Source of the DNA: an uncultured Eubacterium sp.
GTDB lineage: Bacteria; Bacillota; Clostridia; Lachnospirales; Lachnospiraceae
Assembly: GCA_910589595.1 (NCBI GenBank)
Contig: CAJUTM010000001.1
Location: 1 to 64,000, forward strand
Length of the DNA stretch: 64,000 nucleotides
Direction of reading: 5' to 3'
The translations under genes were made by a program, and so were the position numbers. Of this stretch, positions 34,915 to 43,107 are shown in pieces; position 1 is the stretch's first letter, and each line of letters opens with the position of its first letter. Under the pieces are notes generated by a model. The model worked only from the letters and a program-made list of their open reading frames with translations, did no database searches and had not been told where the DNA came from.

Positions 34915-35829
34915 ATGTTACAGTTACAGCCAATTTCCCCTTTTGTACAGGACAAGTTTGCAGAATACGAAAAACTCCGTCCCATGTATATTAGCGAGGG
35001 GCACTTTCTCAATCAGTTTTTGTGGGAAAATTATTATCATACAAAATACGCCGCCGATGAACTGGCGCTATATCTCATACTGAGAGTCCACGGACACCAC
35101 GGGGCTTTTGCTCCCCTGTGCAGCGAAAAAGATTTGCCGGAAGCGTTTCACCGGCTGGAGCATTATTTCCGCGAAGCATGGAGCGAAGAACTTGTCGTCT
35201 ATAACGCCGACGCCCGCATGGTGGAAATTCTGGACAGTCAGGGCTGTCTTGCGGATTACACGGTAAAAGAAGACCGCGACAGCTTCGATTACCTCTACGA
35301 CGCCGAAAAACTGCGCACCTTAAGCGGCAAGGCGATGCATAAAAAGAAAAATCTCCTCAATGGTTTTATGCGCGAATACGAGGGACATTTCCAATACGAA
35401 ACTCTCGGCATAAACAACATAAAGGAAATCGAACAATTCCACCAGAAATGGATGGACGAAAGACGGATTTATGACAAATACAACTGCATTGACGACGAAG
35501 AGGATGGCATTTACCGCCTGTTCGGCAATTGCCGTTCCATCCGCTGCAAAATGGGCGGTGTGCGCATAGACGGCGAACTGAAAGCCTATACTATCGGCTC
35601 GTACATTCCATCCATCCAATGTGCAATCGTCCATATTGAAAAAGCAGATGTAAATTACAAAGGACTATACAATTACATTAACCAGCAGTTTATCATACAC
35701 GAATTTCCCGATGCCGTTGTTGTCAACCGCGAAGACGACCTGGGTCAGGAAAACCTCCGTCAGGCAAAACTCTCCTACCGTCCCGTTCGTCTGGAGGAAA
35801 AATATACAATACGGCATATGTCACAGTGA
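34915..35829 (+). CDS. DUF2156 acyltransferase-like protein
   Basis: A 304-residue protein of the DUF2156 family, related in fold to GNAT transferases and to the C-terminal aminoacyltransferase domain of MprF. Recognisable parts are the N-terminal FLNQFLWENYYHTKY, the central HKKKNLLNGF, and the C-terminal YIPSIQCAIVHIEKADVNYKGLYNYINQ with VNREDDLGQENLRQAK. No membrane segment. It probably transfers an acyl or aminoacyl group, but the substrate is unknown. It lies in an operon between typA and a GT2-GtrA fusion, so a link to cell-surface lipids or glycans is possible. Confidence 0.8.
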   Translation: MLQLQPISPFVQDKFAEYEKLRPMYISEGHFLNQFLWENYYHTKYAADELALYLILRVHGHHGAFAPLCSEKDLPEAFHRLEHYFREAWSEELVVYNADARMVEILDSQGCLADYTVKEDRDSFDYLYDAEKLRTLSGKAMHKKKNLLNGFMREYEGHFQYETLGINNIKEIEQFHQKWMDERRIYDKYNCIDDEEDGIYRLFGNCRSIRCKMGGVRIDGELKAYTIGSYIPSIQCAIVHIEKADVNYKGLYNYINQQFIIHEFPDAVVVNREDDLGQENLRQAKLSYRPVRLEEKYTIRHMSQ

Positions 35830-35844
35830 AAGGAGGTATCCGTC

Positions 35845-36939
35845 ATGGAAAGTTTCAAAGAAACGATTGCCATTATCATTCCGGCTCTCGACCCCGACGA
35901 GCGAATGGTTACTTTAGTGCGCGATTTGCGTCAGTCTGGCTATCGAAACATCATTCTTGTGGATGATGGCAGCCAAATCATTAACCGCAGATTTTTTAAA
36001 ACATGCAAAGAAGAATACAGCTGTAAAATTATCCGCCATGTCGTCAATTTCGGCAAAGGGATGGCGCTGAAATCCGCTTTTAACCATATTCTGGAAAATT
36101 GTCCGCAAATTGCCGGCGTCGTCACCGTAGACTGCGACGGCCAGCATATCGTAAAAGATATTGATACCTGCGCCAGACTCACTTCGCAAAACCCTGACAA
36201 ACTGATTTTAGGCTGCCGCCGGTTCGTGGACAAAGAAATTCCCCTGCGCAGCCGCTTTGGTAATAACATAACAAAACAGGTAATCCGTCTGCTCTGCGGC
36301 ATAAATGTTTCCGATACCCAGACGGGATTGCGCGGACTGCCGACGCCGCTCATCCGCAGCTATTTTGCCGGAACGAAAGGCGAGCGTTTTGAATATGAGA
36401 TGAATATGCTGATTACAGCCAGAGAATATCAGATTCCCATTGAAGAGTTCCCAATCGAGACAATTTATTTGGAAAACAACGAGAGTTCACACTTCAATCC
36501 CTTTCGGGACTCTATCCGCATCTATAAAGTGTTTTTGAAATTTATGCTCAGTTCCCTGTCAAGTTTCCTGATTGATATATTTTTGTACTGGATACTCGGC
36601 TATGCGCTCCGCCCGCTTCTGCCGGACAGCCTTGTCATACCTTTTTTTGGTATGTCCGCGCTTATTTTAATGCGGACTGTCATCTCCCGCCTGCTCAGTT
36701 CCCTGTATAACTTCTTTATCAACAAACATCAGGTATTTAAAAATGATTCCCGCTCCCCGATGATTATTGTAAAATATTACATTCTCTGTGTGGTACAGTT
36801 ATTACTGTCCGCACTTCTTGTCAATCATCTTCTGACCTTTATTACATACTCCACCCTGCGCAAATGTATCATTGATACAATTCTGTTCGCCATTAGTTTT
36901 CAAATCCAGCGCGAGTGGGTATTCAAAAAGTGCGGCTGA
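35845..36939 (+). CDS. GT2 glycosyltransferase fused to GtrA domain
   Basis: A 364-residue fusion. Residues 1-230 are a GT-A glycosyltransferase (IAIIIPALDPDE, ILVDDGS, the NFGKGMALKSAF loop, TVDCDGQH as DxD region). Residues ~235-364 form a GtrA domain with four membrane helices (SLSSFLIDIFLYWIL, SSLYNFFINKHQVF, IQREWVFKKCG). It likely makes a polyprenyl-phosphate sugar and moves it across the membrane, combining GtrB and GtrA roles. AAAGGAGGTATCC precedes the ATG. It closes the typA operon, and its 3' end overlaps the terminator stem. Confidence 0.9.
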   Translation: MESFKETIAIIIPALDPDERMVTLVRDLRQSGYRNIILVDDGSQIINRRFFKTCKEEYSCKIIRHVVNFGKGMALKSAFNHILENCPQIAGVVTVDCDGQHIVKDIDTCARLTSQNPDKLILGCRRFVDKEIPLRSRFGNNITKQVIRLLCGINVSDTQTGLRGLPTPLIRSYFAGTKGERFEYEMNMLITAREYQIPIEEFPIETIYLENNESSHFNPFRDSIRIYKVFLKFMLSSLSSFLIDIFLYWILGYALRPLLPDSLVIPFFGMSALILMRTVISRLLSSLYNFFINKHQVFKNDSRSPMIIVKYYILCVVQLLLSALLVNHLLTFITYSTLRKCIIDTILFAISFQIQREWVFKKCG

Positions 36940-36954
36940 AAACCGCACTTTTTT
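36926..36954. terminator. Bidirectional terminator between convergent GT2 genes
   Basis: AAGTGCGG and CCGCACTT form a GC-rich 8-bp stem with a TGAAAA loop, flanked by an A-run on the left and TTTTTT on the right. It serves both the plus-strand fusion gene and the minus-strand GT2 gene. Confidence 0.85.
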
Positions 36955-36961
36955 GCTTTTA

Positions 36962-37951
36962 CTATCTTGTACAATCAAAAACCTCTTCTGTCTCTTCCAC
37001 ATCATTGAGTACGTCCTTAATCGCAAAGCGCGGCCGCCCTTTCGTCTCCAGATACATCTTGCCAATATATTCGCCGACAACGCCAATCGCCAGCAGCTGT
37101 AAACCGCCCAGAGCCCATATGGAAACCATCAGACTGCTCCAGCCGAGAACAGTAGCTCCCATAAAATGACGCACAATGGAATAAATTAATATCGCAATAC
37201 TGACGAGAAAAATAAGCATTCCCGAACTGAGAATAAAGCGAATCGGTTTTACACTAAAGGAAGTAATACCATCAAAGGCAAACGAAAGCATTTTCTTCAA
37301 CGGATATTTGCTCTCTCCGGCAAAACGCTCCTCTCTCTCATAATAGACATTATCTGCCGGATATCCGATAAGCGGAACCATTCCCCGAAGGAAGAGGTTT
37401 ACTTCTTTATAATTTTCCAACTGACGCAGCACACGCTTACTCATAAGACGGAAATCCGCATGGTTAAATACAATATCCACGCCCATCCATTTCATTATCT
37501 TATAAAACCCTTCGGCCGTGAATTTCTTAAAAAACGAATCTTTTTTGCGGCTGCTGCGGACTCCGTACACAACGTCACAACCACTATTAAACTTGTCCAC
37601 CATCTCGTCAATGGCATTGATATCATCCTGCAAATCCGCGTCCATGGAAATAGCGGCGTCACAATGGTTTTTTGCATACATCAGCCCTGCCAGCACTGCA
37701 TTCTGATGCCCCCGGTTGCGGGATAAATTTAAGCCGCTCACAAGCGCGTATTCTTCGTGTAAACGGGAAATAATCGGCCATGTCTGGTCTTTCGAGCCGT
37801 CATTGACATATAAAATCCGGCTGCTCTCACTAATCTTTCCCGAATCTATCAGACTTTGTATTTTTGCTGCCAGCCGTTTCGTCGTCTCATCCAGTACTTC
37901 TTCTTCATTATAACATGGAACTACCATATATATCGTTTTTTTATCTGTCAT
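36962..37951 (-). CDS. GtrB-like GT2 polyprenyl-phosphate glycosyltransferase
   Basis: A 329-residue enzyme of the DPM1/GtrB type. The GT-A domain starts YMVVPCYNEEEVLDET and has ILYVNDGSKD, NLSRNRGHQNAVLAGL and SMDADLQDD. It is followed by two C-terminal membrane helices (SSGMLIFLVSIAILIYSI and LGGLQLLAIGVVGEYIGKMY) and a cytoplasmic tail ending VFDCTR. It transfers a sugar to undecaprenyl phosphate at the inner membrane face, for later modification of a wall polymer. Single gene, convergent with the GT2-GtrA fusion. GAGGATGC precedes the ATG. Confidence 0.93.
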   Translation of the reverse strand: MTDKKTIYMVVPCYNEEEVLDETTKRLAAKIQSLIDSGKISESSRILYVNDGSKDQTWPIISRLHEEYALVSGLNLSRNRGHQNAVLAGLMYAKNHCDAAISMDADLQDDINAIDEMVDKFNSGCDVVYGVRSSRKKDSFFKKFTAEGFYKIMKWMGVDIVFNHADFRLMSKRVLRQLENYKEVNLFLRGMVPLIGYPADNVYYEREERFAGESKYPLKKMLSFAFDGITSFSVKPIRFILSSGMLIFLVSIAILIYSIVRHFMGATVLGWSSLMVSIWALGGLQLLAIGVVGEYIGKMYLETKGRPRFAIKDVLNDVEETEEVFDCTR

Positions 37952-38040
37952 TCCAGCATCCTCCTGTGCCTGTTATCATACTCTTATAGAAATACTTTAT
38001 CCTATTCCTTACCTGTTTGTCAACTTTTAAGCGGGAATAT

Positions 38041-38069
38041 TTGACTTTTCCCTATTTTATCGGTATAGT
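38041..38069 (+). promoter_or_regulatory. Promoter of the CMP-ulosonate-like operon
   Basis: TTGACT (38041-38046) and TATAGT (38064-38069) are 17 bases apart, about 50 bases before the first ATG of the operon. It is near consensus and the only clear promoter seen for the four plus-strand genes to 43107. Confidence 0.7.
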
Positions 38070-38119
38070 AGAAAGGTATCAGAACAGTTTTACGATTGAG
38101 CAGAAAGGATCCGTTTATT

Positions 38120-40183
38120 ATGGAACAGCGTTACCGATATATGTTAAAACAGACGTTATCTTTTTATAAAAATCGTTTGCGCTATCATTTTATCCGCCTG
38201 ACATCTACGATTTCTGATAATCATATTGTATTCGAAGCCTATGGGGGCCGGCAATACTCGGATAGTGTCAGGGCTATATACGAAGAGCTGATTGAGGATG
38301 AAGAGTTTCGCTCTTACTATTTTGTATGGGTTTTTGAAGAACCAGAAAAATACCTTTTCCTTTTGGAAAACCACCACACGATTTTAGTGCGCAAAGGCAG
38401 CCGCGAATGTCTCCGCTACTATGCCTCTGCCAGATATTGGATTAACAACGTAACCGTTGCCGATTATCTGAAACCGGCAAAATCACAGATTTATATCGAG
38501 ACATGGCACGGCACGCCGCTCAAGCGTCTCGGCTGTGACATTACTGCAGATTCCGACCCGCGCCAGACGAAAAAATATATGCACAGACGCTATCGGAAAA
38601 AGGGAAAGAAAGTGACCTGCTTCCTCTCCCCGTCTCCGTACTATACGGAAAAGATAACGTCCGCATTCCACCTTTCGGACAAGCAGCAGAATGCCATCGC
38701 GGCCACCGGATATCCGCGCAATGACAAATTATTTAATTACACCGCAGAAGAAGTGGCGGCGTGGAAAGAAAAATGGAATATTCCCGCCGATAAAAAAGTT
38801 CTCTTATACACTCCGACATGGCGCGATTCTTATGTCGATGAACAGGGGCGTTTTATTTGGCACAATGATGTTGATTTGCCTGCCCTCATGGATATTTTGG
38901 GAAAGGACTATGTTCTTTTGTTCCGCTCCCATCATCAAATCCGCAATCTGGCAAACATACTGGACTGCCCGCAGATTATCGACGTCAGTCAGGCGGAGGA
39001 TATTAACGAGCTCTATCTTATGAGTGATTTAATGATTACCGACTACTCCTCGACCATGTTTGATTATGCAAATCTAAAGCGCCCGATGGTTTTCCATATG
39101 TTCGACAGGGAGCGCTATGATGAGGATATCCGCGGTTTCTATCTTCCTCTGGAGGAACTGCCGGCGCCGGTTACTGCGACGATTGACGAACTGGCAGACG
39201 CCATCCGCAGCCAGCTGCAGCATTTCACATATGGGGAGTCATATAAAAACTTCAACGCCAAATTCAATCCGTTAGAAGATGGCAGTTCGTCGCGGCGGGT
39301 AATCGAACAGTGCTTTACGCAGGTTTTACACAAACGCAGTTTTCGGGAAAATATCGTGCGCTACAGCCGGAAGACACTCAACCGCATGCGCATTCTCTTG
39401 CAACTGTTAAATTACAATGTACTCGGCTTCTTCCGCTCGCACGGTATGATGCACAACAATAACAGCCTGCGCCTGCTGGAATTAAAAGACAGCCATCAGG
39501 GCGAGCGCTGCTTCCTCATCGGAAACGGGCCGAGCCTGAATGGGGATGACCTCAACCTGCTGCAGGATGAGTACACGTTCGGCACAAATATGGTTTACAA
39601 AATTTTTGACAAGACGAACTGGCGTCCTTCTTTCCACTGCGTTTCCGATACGATTTACGGCTCCAAACTGGGACTGGAGCTCTCCGATATGATTAAAGCT
39701 CCTCTCTTTACGACAGAGAGAACATACCGGCGCATGCGCAAAAAACCGGTCGATACTACTTATATCCACACCATTCAGAGCGAACGCTACAAAGTGCGCG
39801 GCAATATATTTGCCTACTGTATGATAAAAGCTACCGTTTTGTCTCTGGCTGCCGAGATGGCTTTCCACATGGGTTTTAAAGAGATTTATCTCCTCGGTGT
39901 CGACTGCACCAATCCCCATGATAAAAAGGGACATTTTACAGATAATTATACTACGAAAGAAGTGGCGGAGACAGATATCAACCGCATTAAAACGAGAATG
40001 AAAGCGAATACGCTGACAACGAAACAAATTGGCGAGCACATCATCGACCGCTCTATGGAGGTGTATGCCCTGCTCGACGAATACAGTAAAAAACACGGCA
40101 TCCGCATTTACAATGCAACCCGCGGCGGAAACCTTGAGATTTTTCCACGGGTGAAGTTAGAGGATGTTCTCAATAAAAAATAA
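38120..40183 (+). CDS. CDP-glycerol-type glycerophosphotransferase fused to DUF115/Maf-like domain
   Basis: A 687-residue cytoplasmic fusion. Residues ~35-400 are a TagB/TagF-family transferase: ETWHGTPLKRLG, GYPRNDKLF, LYTPTWRDS and the catalytic-region MITDYSSTMFDYANLKRPMV. From about 460 to the end is a DUF115 domain (CFLIGNGPSLNGDDL, HCVSDTIYG, IYLLGVDCTNPHDKKG), related to flagellin Maf transferases, which use CMP-nonulosonates. The ATG at 38120 is preferred over an upstream TTG. The next gene, 17 bases on, encodes a CMP-sugar synthetase, suggesting the DUF115 half uses its product while the other half adds polyol phosphate. That pairing is inference. Confidence 0.85.
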   Translation: MEQRYRYMLKQTLSFYKNRLRYHFIRLTSTISDNHIVFEAYGGRQYSDSVRAIYEELIEDEEFRSYYFVWVFEEPEKYLFLLENHHTILVRKGSRECLRYYASARYWINNVTVADYLKPAKSQIYIETWHGTPLKRLGCDITADSDPRQTKKYMHRRYRKKGKKVTCFLSPSPYYTEKITSAFHLSDKQQNAIAATGYPRNDKLFNYTAEEVAAWKEKWNIPADKKVLLYTPTWRDSYVDEQGRFIWHNDVDLPALMDILGKDYVLLFRSHHQIRNLANILDCPQIIDVSQAEDINELYLMSDLMITDYSSTMFDYANLKRPMVFHMFDRERYDEDIRGFYLPLEELPAPVTATIDELADAIRSQLQHFTYGESYKNFNAKFNPLEDGSSSRRVIEQCFTQVLHKRSFRENIVRYSRKTLNRMRILLQLLNYNVLGFFRSHGMMHNNNSLRLLELKDSHQGERCFLIGNGPSLNGDDLNLLQDEYTFGTNMVYKIFDKTNWRPSFHCVSDTIYGSKLGLELSDMIKAPLFTTERTYRRMRKKPVDTTYIHTIQSERYKVRGNIFAYCMIKATVLSLAAEMAFHMGFKEIYLLGVDCTNPHDKKGHFTDNYTTKEVAETDINRIKTRMKANTLTTKQIGEHIIDRSMEVYALLDEYSKKHGIRIYNATRGGNLEIFPRVKLEDVLNKK

Positions 40184-40200
40184 TATTTCGGAGGTACTCC

Positions 40201-40938
40201 ATGAAAATTATTGGCGTTATTCCTGCCCGTTACAAGTCCACCCGCTTCCCCGGCAAACCGCTTGTTTCCATTTGCGGCAAGCCGATGATATACTGGGTTT
40301 ACCAACAGGCAGAAAAAGTAAAAGAATTTGATTCCGTATACATTGCCACCGACGACGAGCGTATCAAATCGGTCTGTGAGGAGCATAATATGAAAGTGAT
40401 TATGACTTCAGATAAACACAAGACCGGTTCCGACCGTGTGGCGGAAGTGGCGGAGAAAGTAGACGGAGATTTGTTTGTCAATGTTCAGGGAGACGAGCCG
40501 GTCATCCATCCGGAAATGATTCGTCAGGTAATCTCCATCTTTCTCGAAGATGACAGCGTATATTTCGGGAGCTTAAAGAAAGAAATAACCGACCCTGAAG
40601 AAATCAGGGCATACAGCACGGTAAAGGTAGTCACCGACGACAGCGGCGACGCCATGTATTTCTCGCGCTCCGTCATTCCGTCCAACTGCAAAGACGGGCA
40701 GCTCGCACGCGTCTTCCGGCACGTCGGGATATACGCATATAAGCGGGAATTTCTGAAAACCTTTTCCGCACTGGAACAGAGCGAGCTGGAGCTCGGCGAG
40801 GGTATCGAGCCTTTGCGGGCCATGCAGAAAGGCTATAAAATGCGCCTGAAAGAGACTGAATATTCTTCGATTGGCGTTGATTTACCGGAACATGTAGAAA
40901 AAGTAGAGCGGATTATACGAGGGGAAGAGAGTATATAA
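40201..40938 (+). CDS. KdsB-like CMP-ulosonate cytidylyltransferase
   Basis: A 245-residue enzyme of the 3-deoxy-manno-octulosonate cytidylyltransferase family, which activates a 2-keto-3-deoxy sugar acid with CTP. The nucleotide-binding start VIPARYKSTRFPGKPL (residues 6-21), TGSDRVAEV, FVNVQGDEP and the end EYSSIGVDLPEHVEKVE match the family closely. Kdo itself belongs to Gram-negative LPS, so the substrate here is probably a related ulosonic acid in a wall or surface glycan. GGAGG precedes the ATG. It is flanked by the DUF115 fusion and the DRE-TIM aldolase. Confidence 0.88.
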   Translation: MKIIGVIPARYKSTRFPGKPLVSICGKPMIYWVYQQAEKVKEFDSVYIATDDERIKSVCEEHNMKVIMTSDKHKTGSDRVAEVAEKVDGDLFVNVQGDEPVIHPEMIRQVISIFLEDDSVYFGSLKKEITDPEEIRAYSTVKVVTDDSGDAMYFSRSVIPSNCKDGQLARVFRHVGIYAYKREFLKTFSALEQSELELGEGIEPLRAMQKGYKMRLKETEYSSIGVDLPEHVEKVERIIRGEESI

Positions 40939-40968
40939 AACATCTTCCCCTGACAAAGGGAGGAAGTT

Positions 40969-42582
40969 ATGAAACGAGTAAACATTTTAGACTGTACCTT
41001 ACGTGACGGCGGCTATCTCATTGACAGCCAGTTTGGCAATACGGCCATCAAAGGAAGTATCCGCGGCCTCACCGAGAGCGGCGTCGACGTCATTGAGTGC
41101 GGATTTTTAAAAGACGAACCACATCAAAACGGCAGCACGATATTTAACAACGCGGCGCAGATACGTCCATTTTTACCGGAAGACCGCAAACAGGCATCGT
41201 ATGTGTGCCTCGCCGACTACAGCCGCTATCATATTGATAAGCTGGAGCCTTGTGACGGAATGTCAATTGACGGCGTGCGCGCCTGCTTTTTTAAGAAAGA
41301 GCGGTATGACGTCATTCCTTTTTGCCGCAGTATCGTCGAAAAGGGCTATAAACTGTATGTGCAGCCGGTTGATATTCTCGGCTATACGGATAGGGAACTG
41401 CTGGAGCTGATTGAAGCGGTCAACGATTTGGAGCCATATGCGTTTTCGATTGTAGATACGTTCGGCTCTATGTACCGCGAAGATTTGCAGCGGGTATTCT
41501 ATCTGATTCACCACAACTTATGGACGAATGCCAAAATCGGGTTCCATTCCCATAACAATCTGCAAATGTCCTTTTCTCTTTCGCAGGATTTTATTGAAAT
41601 GAGTCAGGGTCTGCGCGATATTGTCATCGACACTTCCATGGCCGGCATGGGACGCGGCGCCGGCAATACAAATACCGAACTCGTCATGCAGTATATGAAC
41701 CGCAAGTTTAACAGCGGTTACGATATTGACACAATCTTAGACTTAATCGACAATTACATTGACGGATTCCACAACCAGTATGAATGGGGCTACTCCATTC
41801 CTTATTTTCTGGCGGGTTCGCACAGCGCCCACGTCAACAACATTTCCTATCTGTCAACAAAGGCCGGTATCGCCAGCCGCGACATTAACTTTTTGTTAAA
41901 TCGTCTGGACGCGTCCGACCGCAAGCACTACGACTATGATTTATTAGAGAAAACATATCTGGAATATCTGAACACCCAGTGCGATGATTTGGAATCGATT
42001 GAGCAGTTGAAGAAGACTCTCTGTGGACAGGACATCCTTATCCTGTTGCCGGGACATTCTCTCGTCATGCACAAAGAGACGATAGACAACTACTGCGAGA
42101 GCAGAAAACCCGTTGTCATAAGCGTCAATCTGCTCTCGGCCGATTTCCCGATTCATTTTGCATACTTTAGCAATAAAAACCGCTATCGCTATTGGAAGAG
42201 CGCCACCCATTTCGGCGATTACAAAAAAATTGTCACTTCCAACGTGACAACCGTAAAAGAAAAAGACCAGTATATCATTGATTTTACCCGTTTGGTAAAG
42301 TGCGGATGGGAGCAGCTTGACAATTCCGGAATCCTCCTCCTGCGCCTGCTTGATTTGATGGACGTCAAGAGTATCGCCATCGCCGGATTCGACGGCTACA
42401 GCCATAATACGACAAATCAGAACTATGTCCAGAAATCGATGGAGAAGACGCGAAACAAGCTGAATGCGGAAGAGGCAAACCGCAATATCCGCAGCATGCT
42501 GGAAGATTATATGAATACGAGAAATTCACAGTGCTCTATTGAATTTATTACCCCTTCACATTTTGAAAGCGTACTAGTGTAA
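40969..42582 (+). CDS. DRE-TIM (HMGL-like) aldolase with C-terminal DUF115-like domain
   Basis: A 537-residue protein. Residues 1-~330 are a DRE-TIM metallolyase related to 4-hydroxy-2-oxovalerate aldolase: LDCTLRDGGYLIDS (R12/D13), D163 in IVDTFG, metal ligands H193 and H195 in GFHSHNNLQ, and GMGRGAGNTN (226-235). Residues ~353-537 form an extra domain with ILLPGHSL, FPIHFAYFSN and SIAIAGFDGYS spaced like the corresponding DUF115 elements of the fusion two genes upstream. It probably condenses pyruvate with an aldose phosphate to a 3-deoxy-2-ulosonate, taking the place of KdsA/NeuB. GGGAGGAAG precedes the ATG. The exact reaction is inference. Confidence 0.8.
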   Translation: MKRVNILDCTLRDGGYLIDSQFGNTAIKGSIRGLTESGVDVIECGFLKDEPHQNGSTIFNNAAQIRPFLPEDRKQASYVCLADYSRYHIDKLEPCDGMSIDGVRACFFKKERYDVIPFCRSIVEKGYKLYVQPVDILGYTDRELLELIEAVNDLEPYAFSIVDTFGSMYREDLQRVFYLIHHNLWTNAKIGFHSHNNLQMSFSLSQDFIEMSQGLRDIVIDTSMAGMGRGAGNTNTELVMQYMNRKFNSGYDIDTILDLIDNYIDGFHNQYEWGYSIPYFLAGSHSAHVNNISYLSTKAGIASRDINFLLNRLDASDRKHYDYDLLEKTYLEYLNTQCDDLESIEQLKKTLCGQDILILLPGHSLVMHKETIDNYCESRKPVVISVNLLSADFPIHFAYFSNKNRYRYWKSATHFGDYKKIVTSNVTTVKEKDQYIIDFTRLVKCGWEQLDNSGILLLRLLDLMDVKSIAIAGFDGYSHNTTNQNYVQKSMEKTRNKLNAEEANRNIRSMLEDYMNTRNSQCSIEFITPSHFESVLV

Positions 42583-42600
42583 AAAAGGAGAACCCACGAG

Positions 42601-43107
42601 ATGAGTATTGATTTGACAAAAATAAAAATGTTTATTATGGATGTGGACGGAACACTGACCGATGGCAAAATCTACATCGGCAATGACGGCGAAGCCATGA
42701 AAGCCTTTAACCCCAAAGACGGCTTGGGAATTAAACTGCTAATCAAACATGACATCATGCCCGTCATTATTACGGGACGCACTTCTGAAATCGTCCGCCG
42801 CCGCTGTCAGGAAATCGGTATCCAAATCCTTTTTCAGGGTATCACAAAAAAGGCGCAAAAAGTAAAAGAATTAATGGAAACATATGATTTGCAGCCGGAA
42901 GAAGTTTGCTACATAGGTGATGATTTGAACGATTTGGGGGCAATGAAAGTGGCGGGAGTCTCCTTTGCTCCGGCCGACTGCGCCGAGCAGATACGCCCCT
43001 CTATCGACATCCTCCTGACGAAATCGGCTGGAGAGGGGCCGGTGCGTGAAGCCATTGATATGATTTTGGAAAACCGCATTACCGCCGCAGATATTGAGGA
43101 GCTATAA
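42601..43107 (+). CDS. KdsC-like HAD phosphatase
   Basis: A 168-residue haloacid-dehalogenase-family phosphatase of the KdsC (KDO-8-phosphate phosphatase) type, without a cap domain. The catalytic motif MDVDGTLTDGKIY (D14, D16), ITGRTSEIVRRR, and motif IV YIGDDLNDLGAM are complete. In a Kdo-type pathway it removes the phosphate from the ulosonate phosphate before CMP activation, which fits its place after the aldolase. AAGGAGAA precedes the ATG. It is last in the operon, and its end overlaps the convergent membrane-protein gene by six bases, with no terminator seen. Confidence 0.9.
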   Translation: MSIDLTKIKMFIMDVDGTLTDGKIYIGNDGEAMKAFNPKDGLGIKLLIKHDIMPVIITGRTSEIVRRRCQEIGIQILFQGITKKAQKVKELMETYDLQPEEVCYIGDDLNDLGAMKVAGVSFAPADCAEQIRPSIDILLTKSAGEGPVREAIDMILENRITAADIEEL

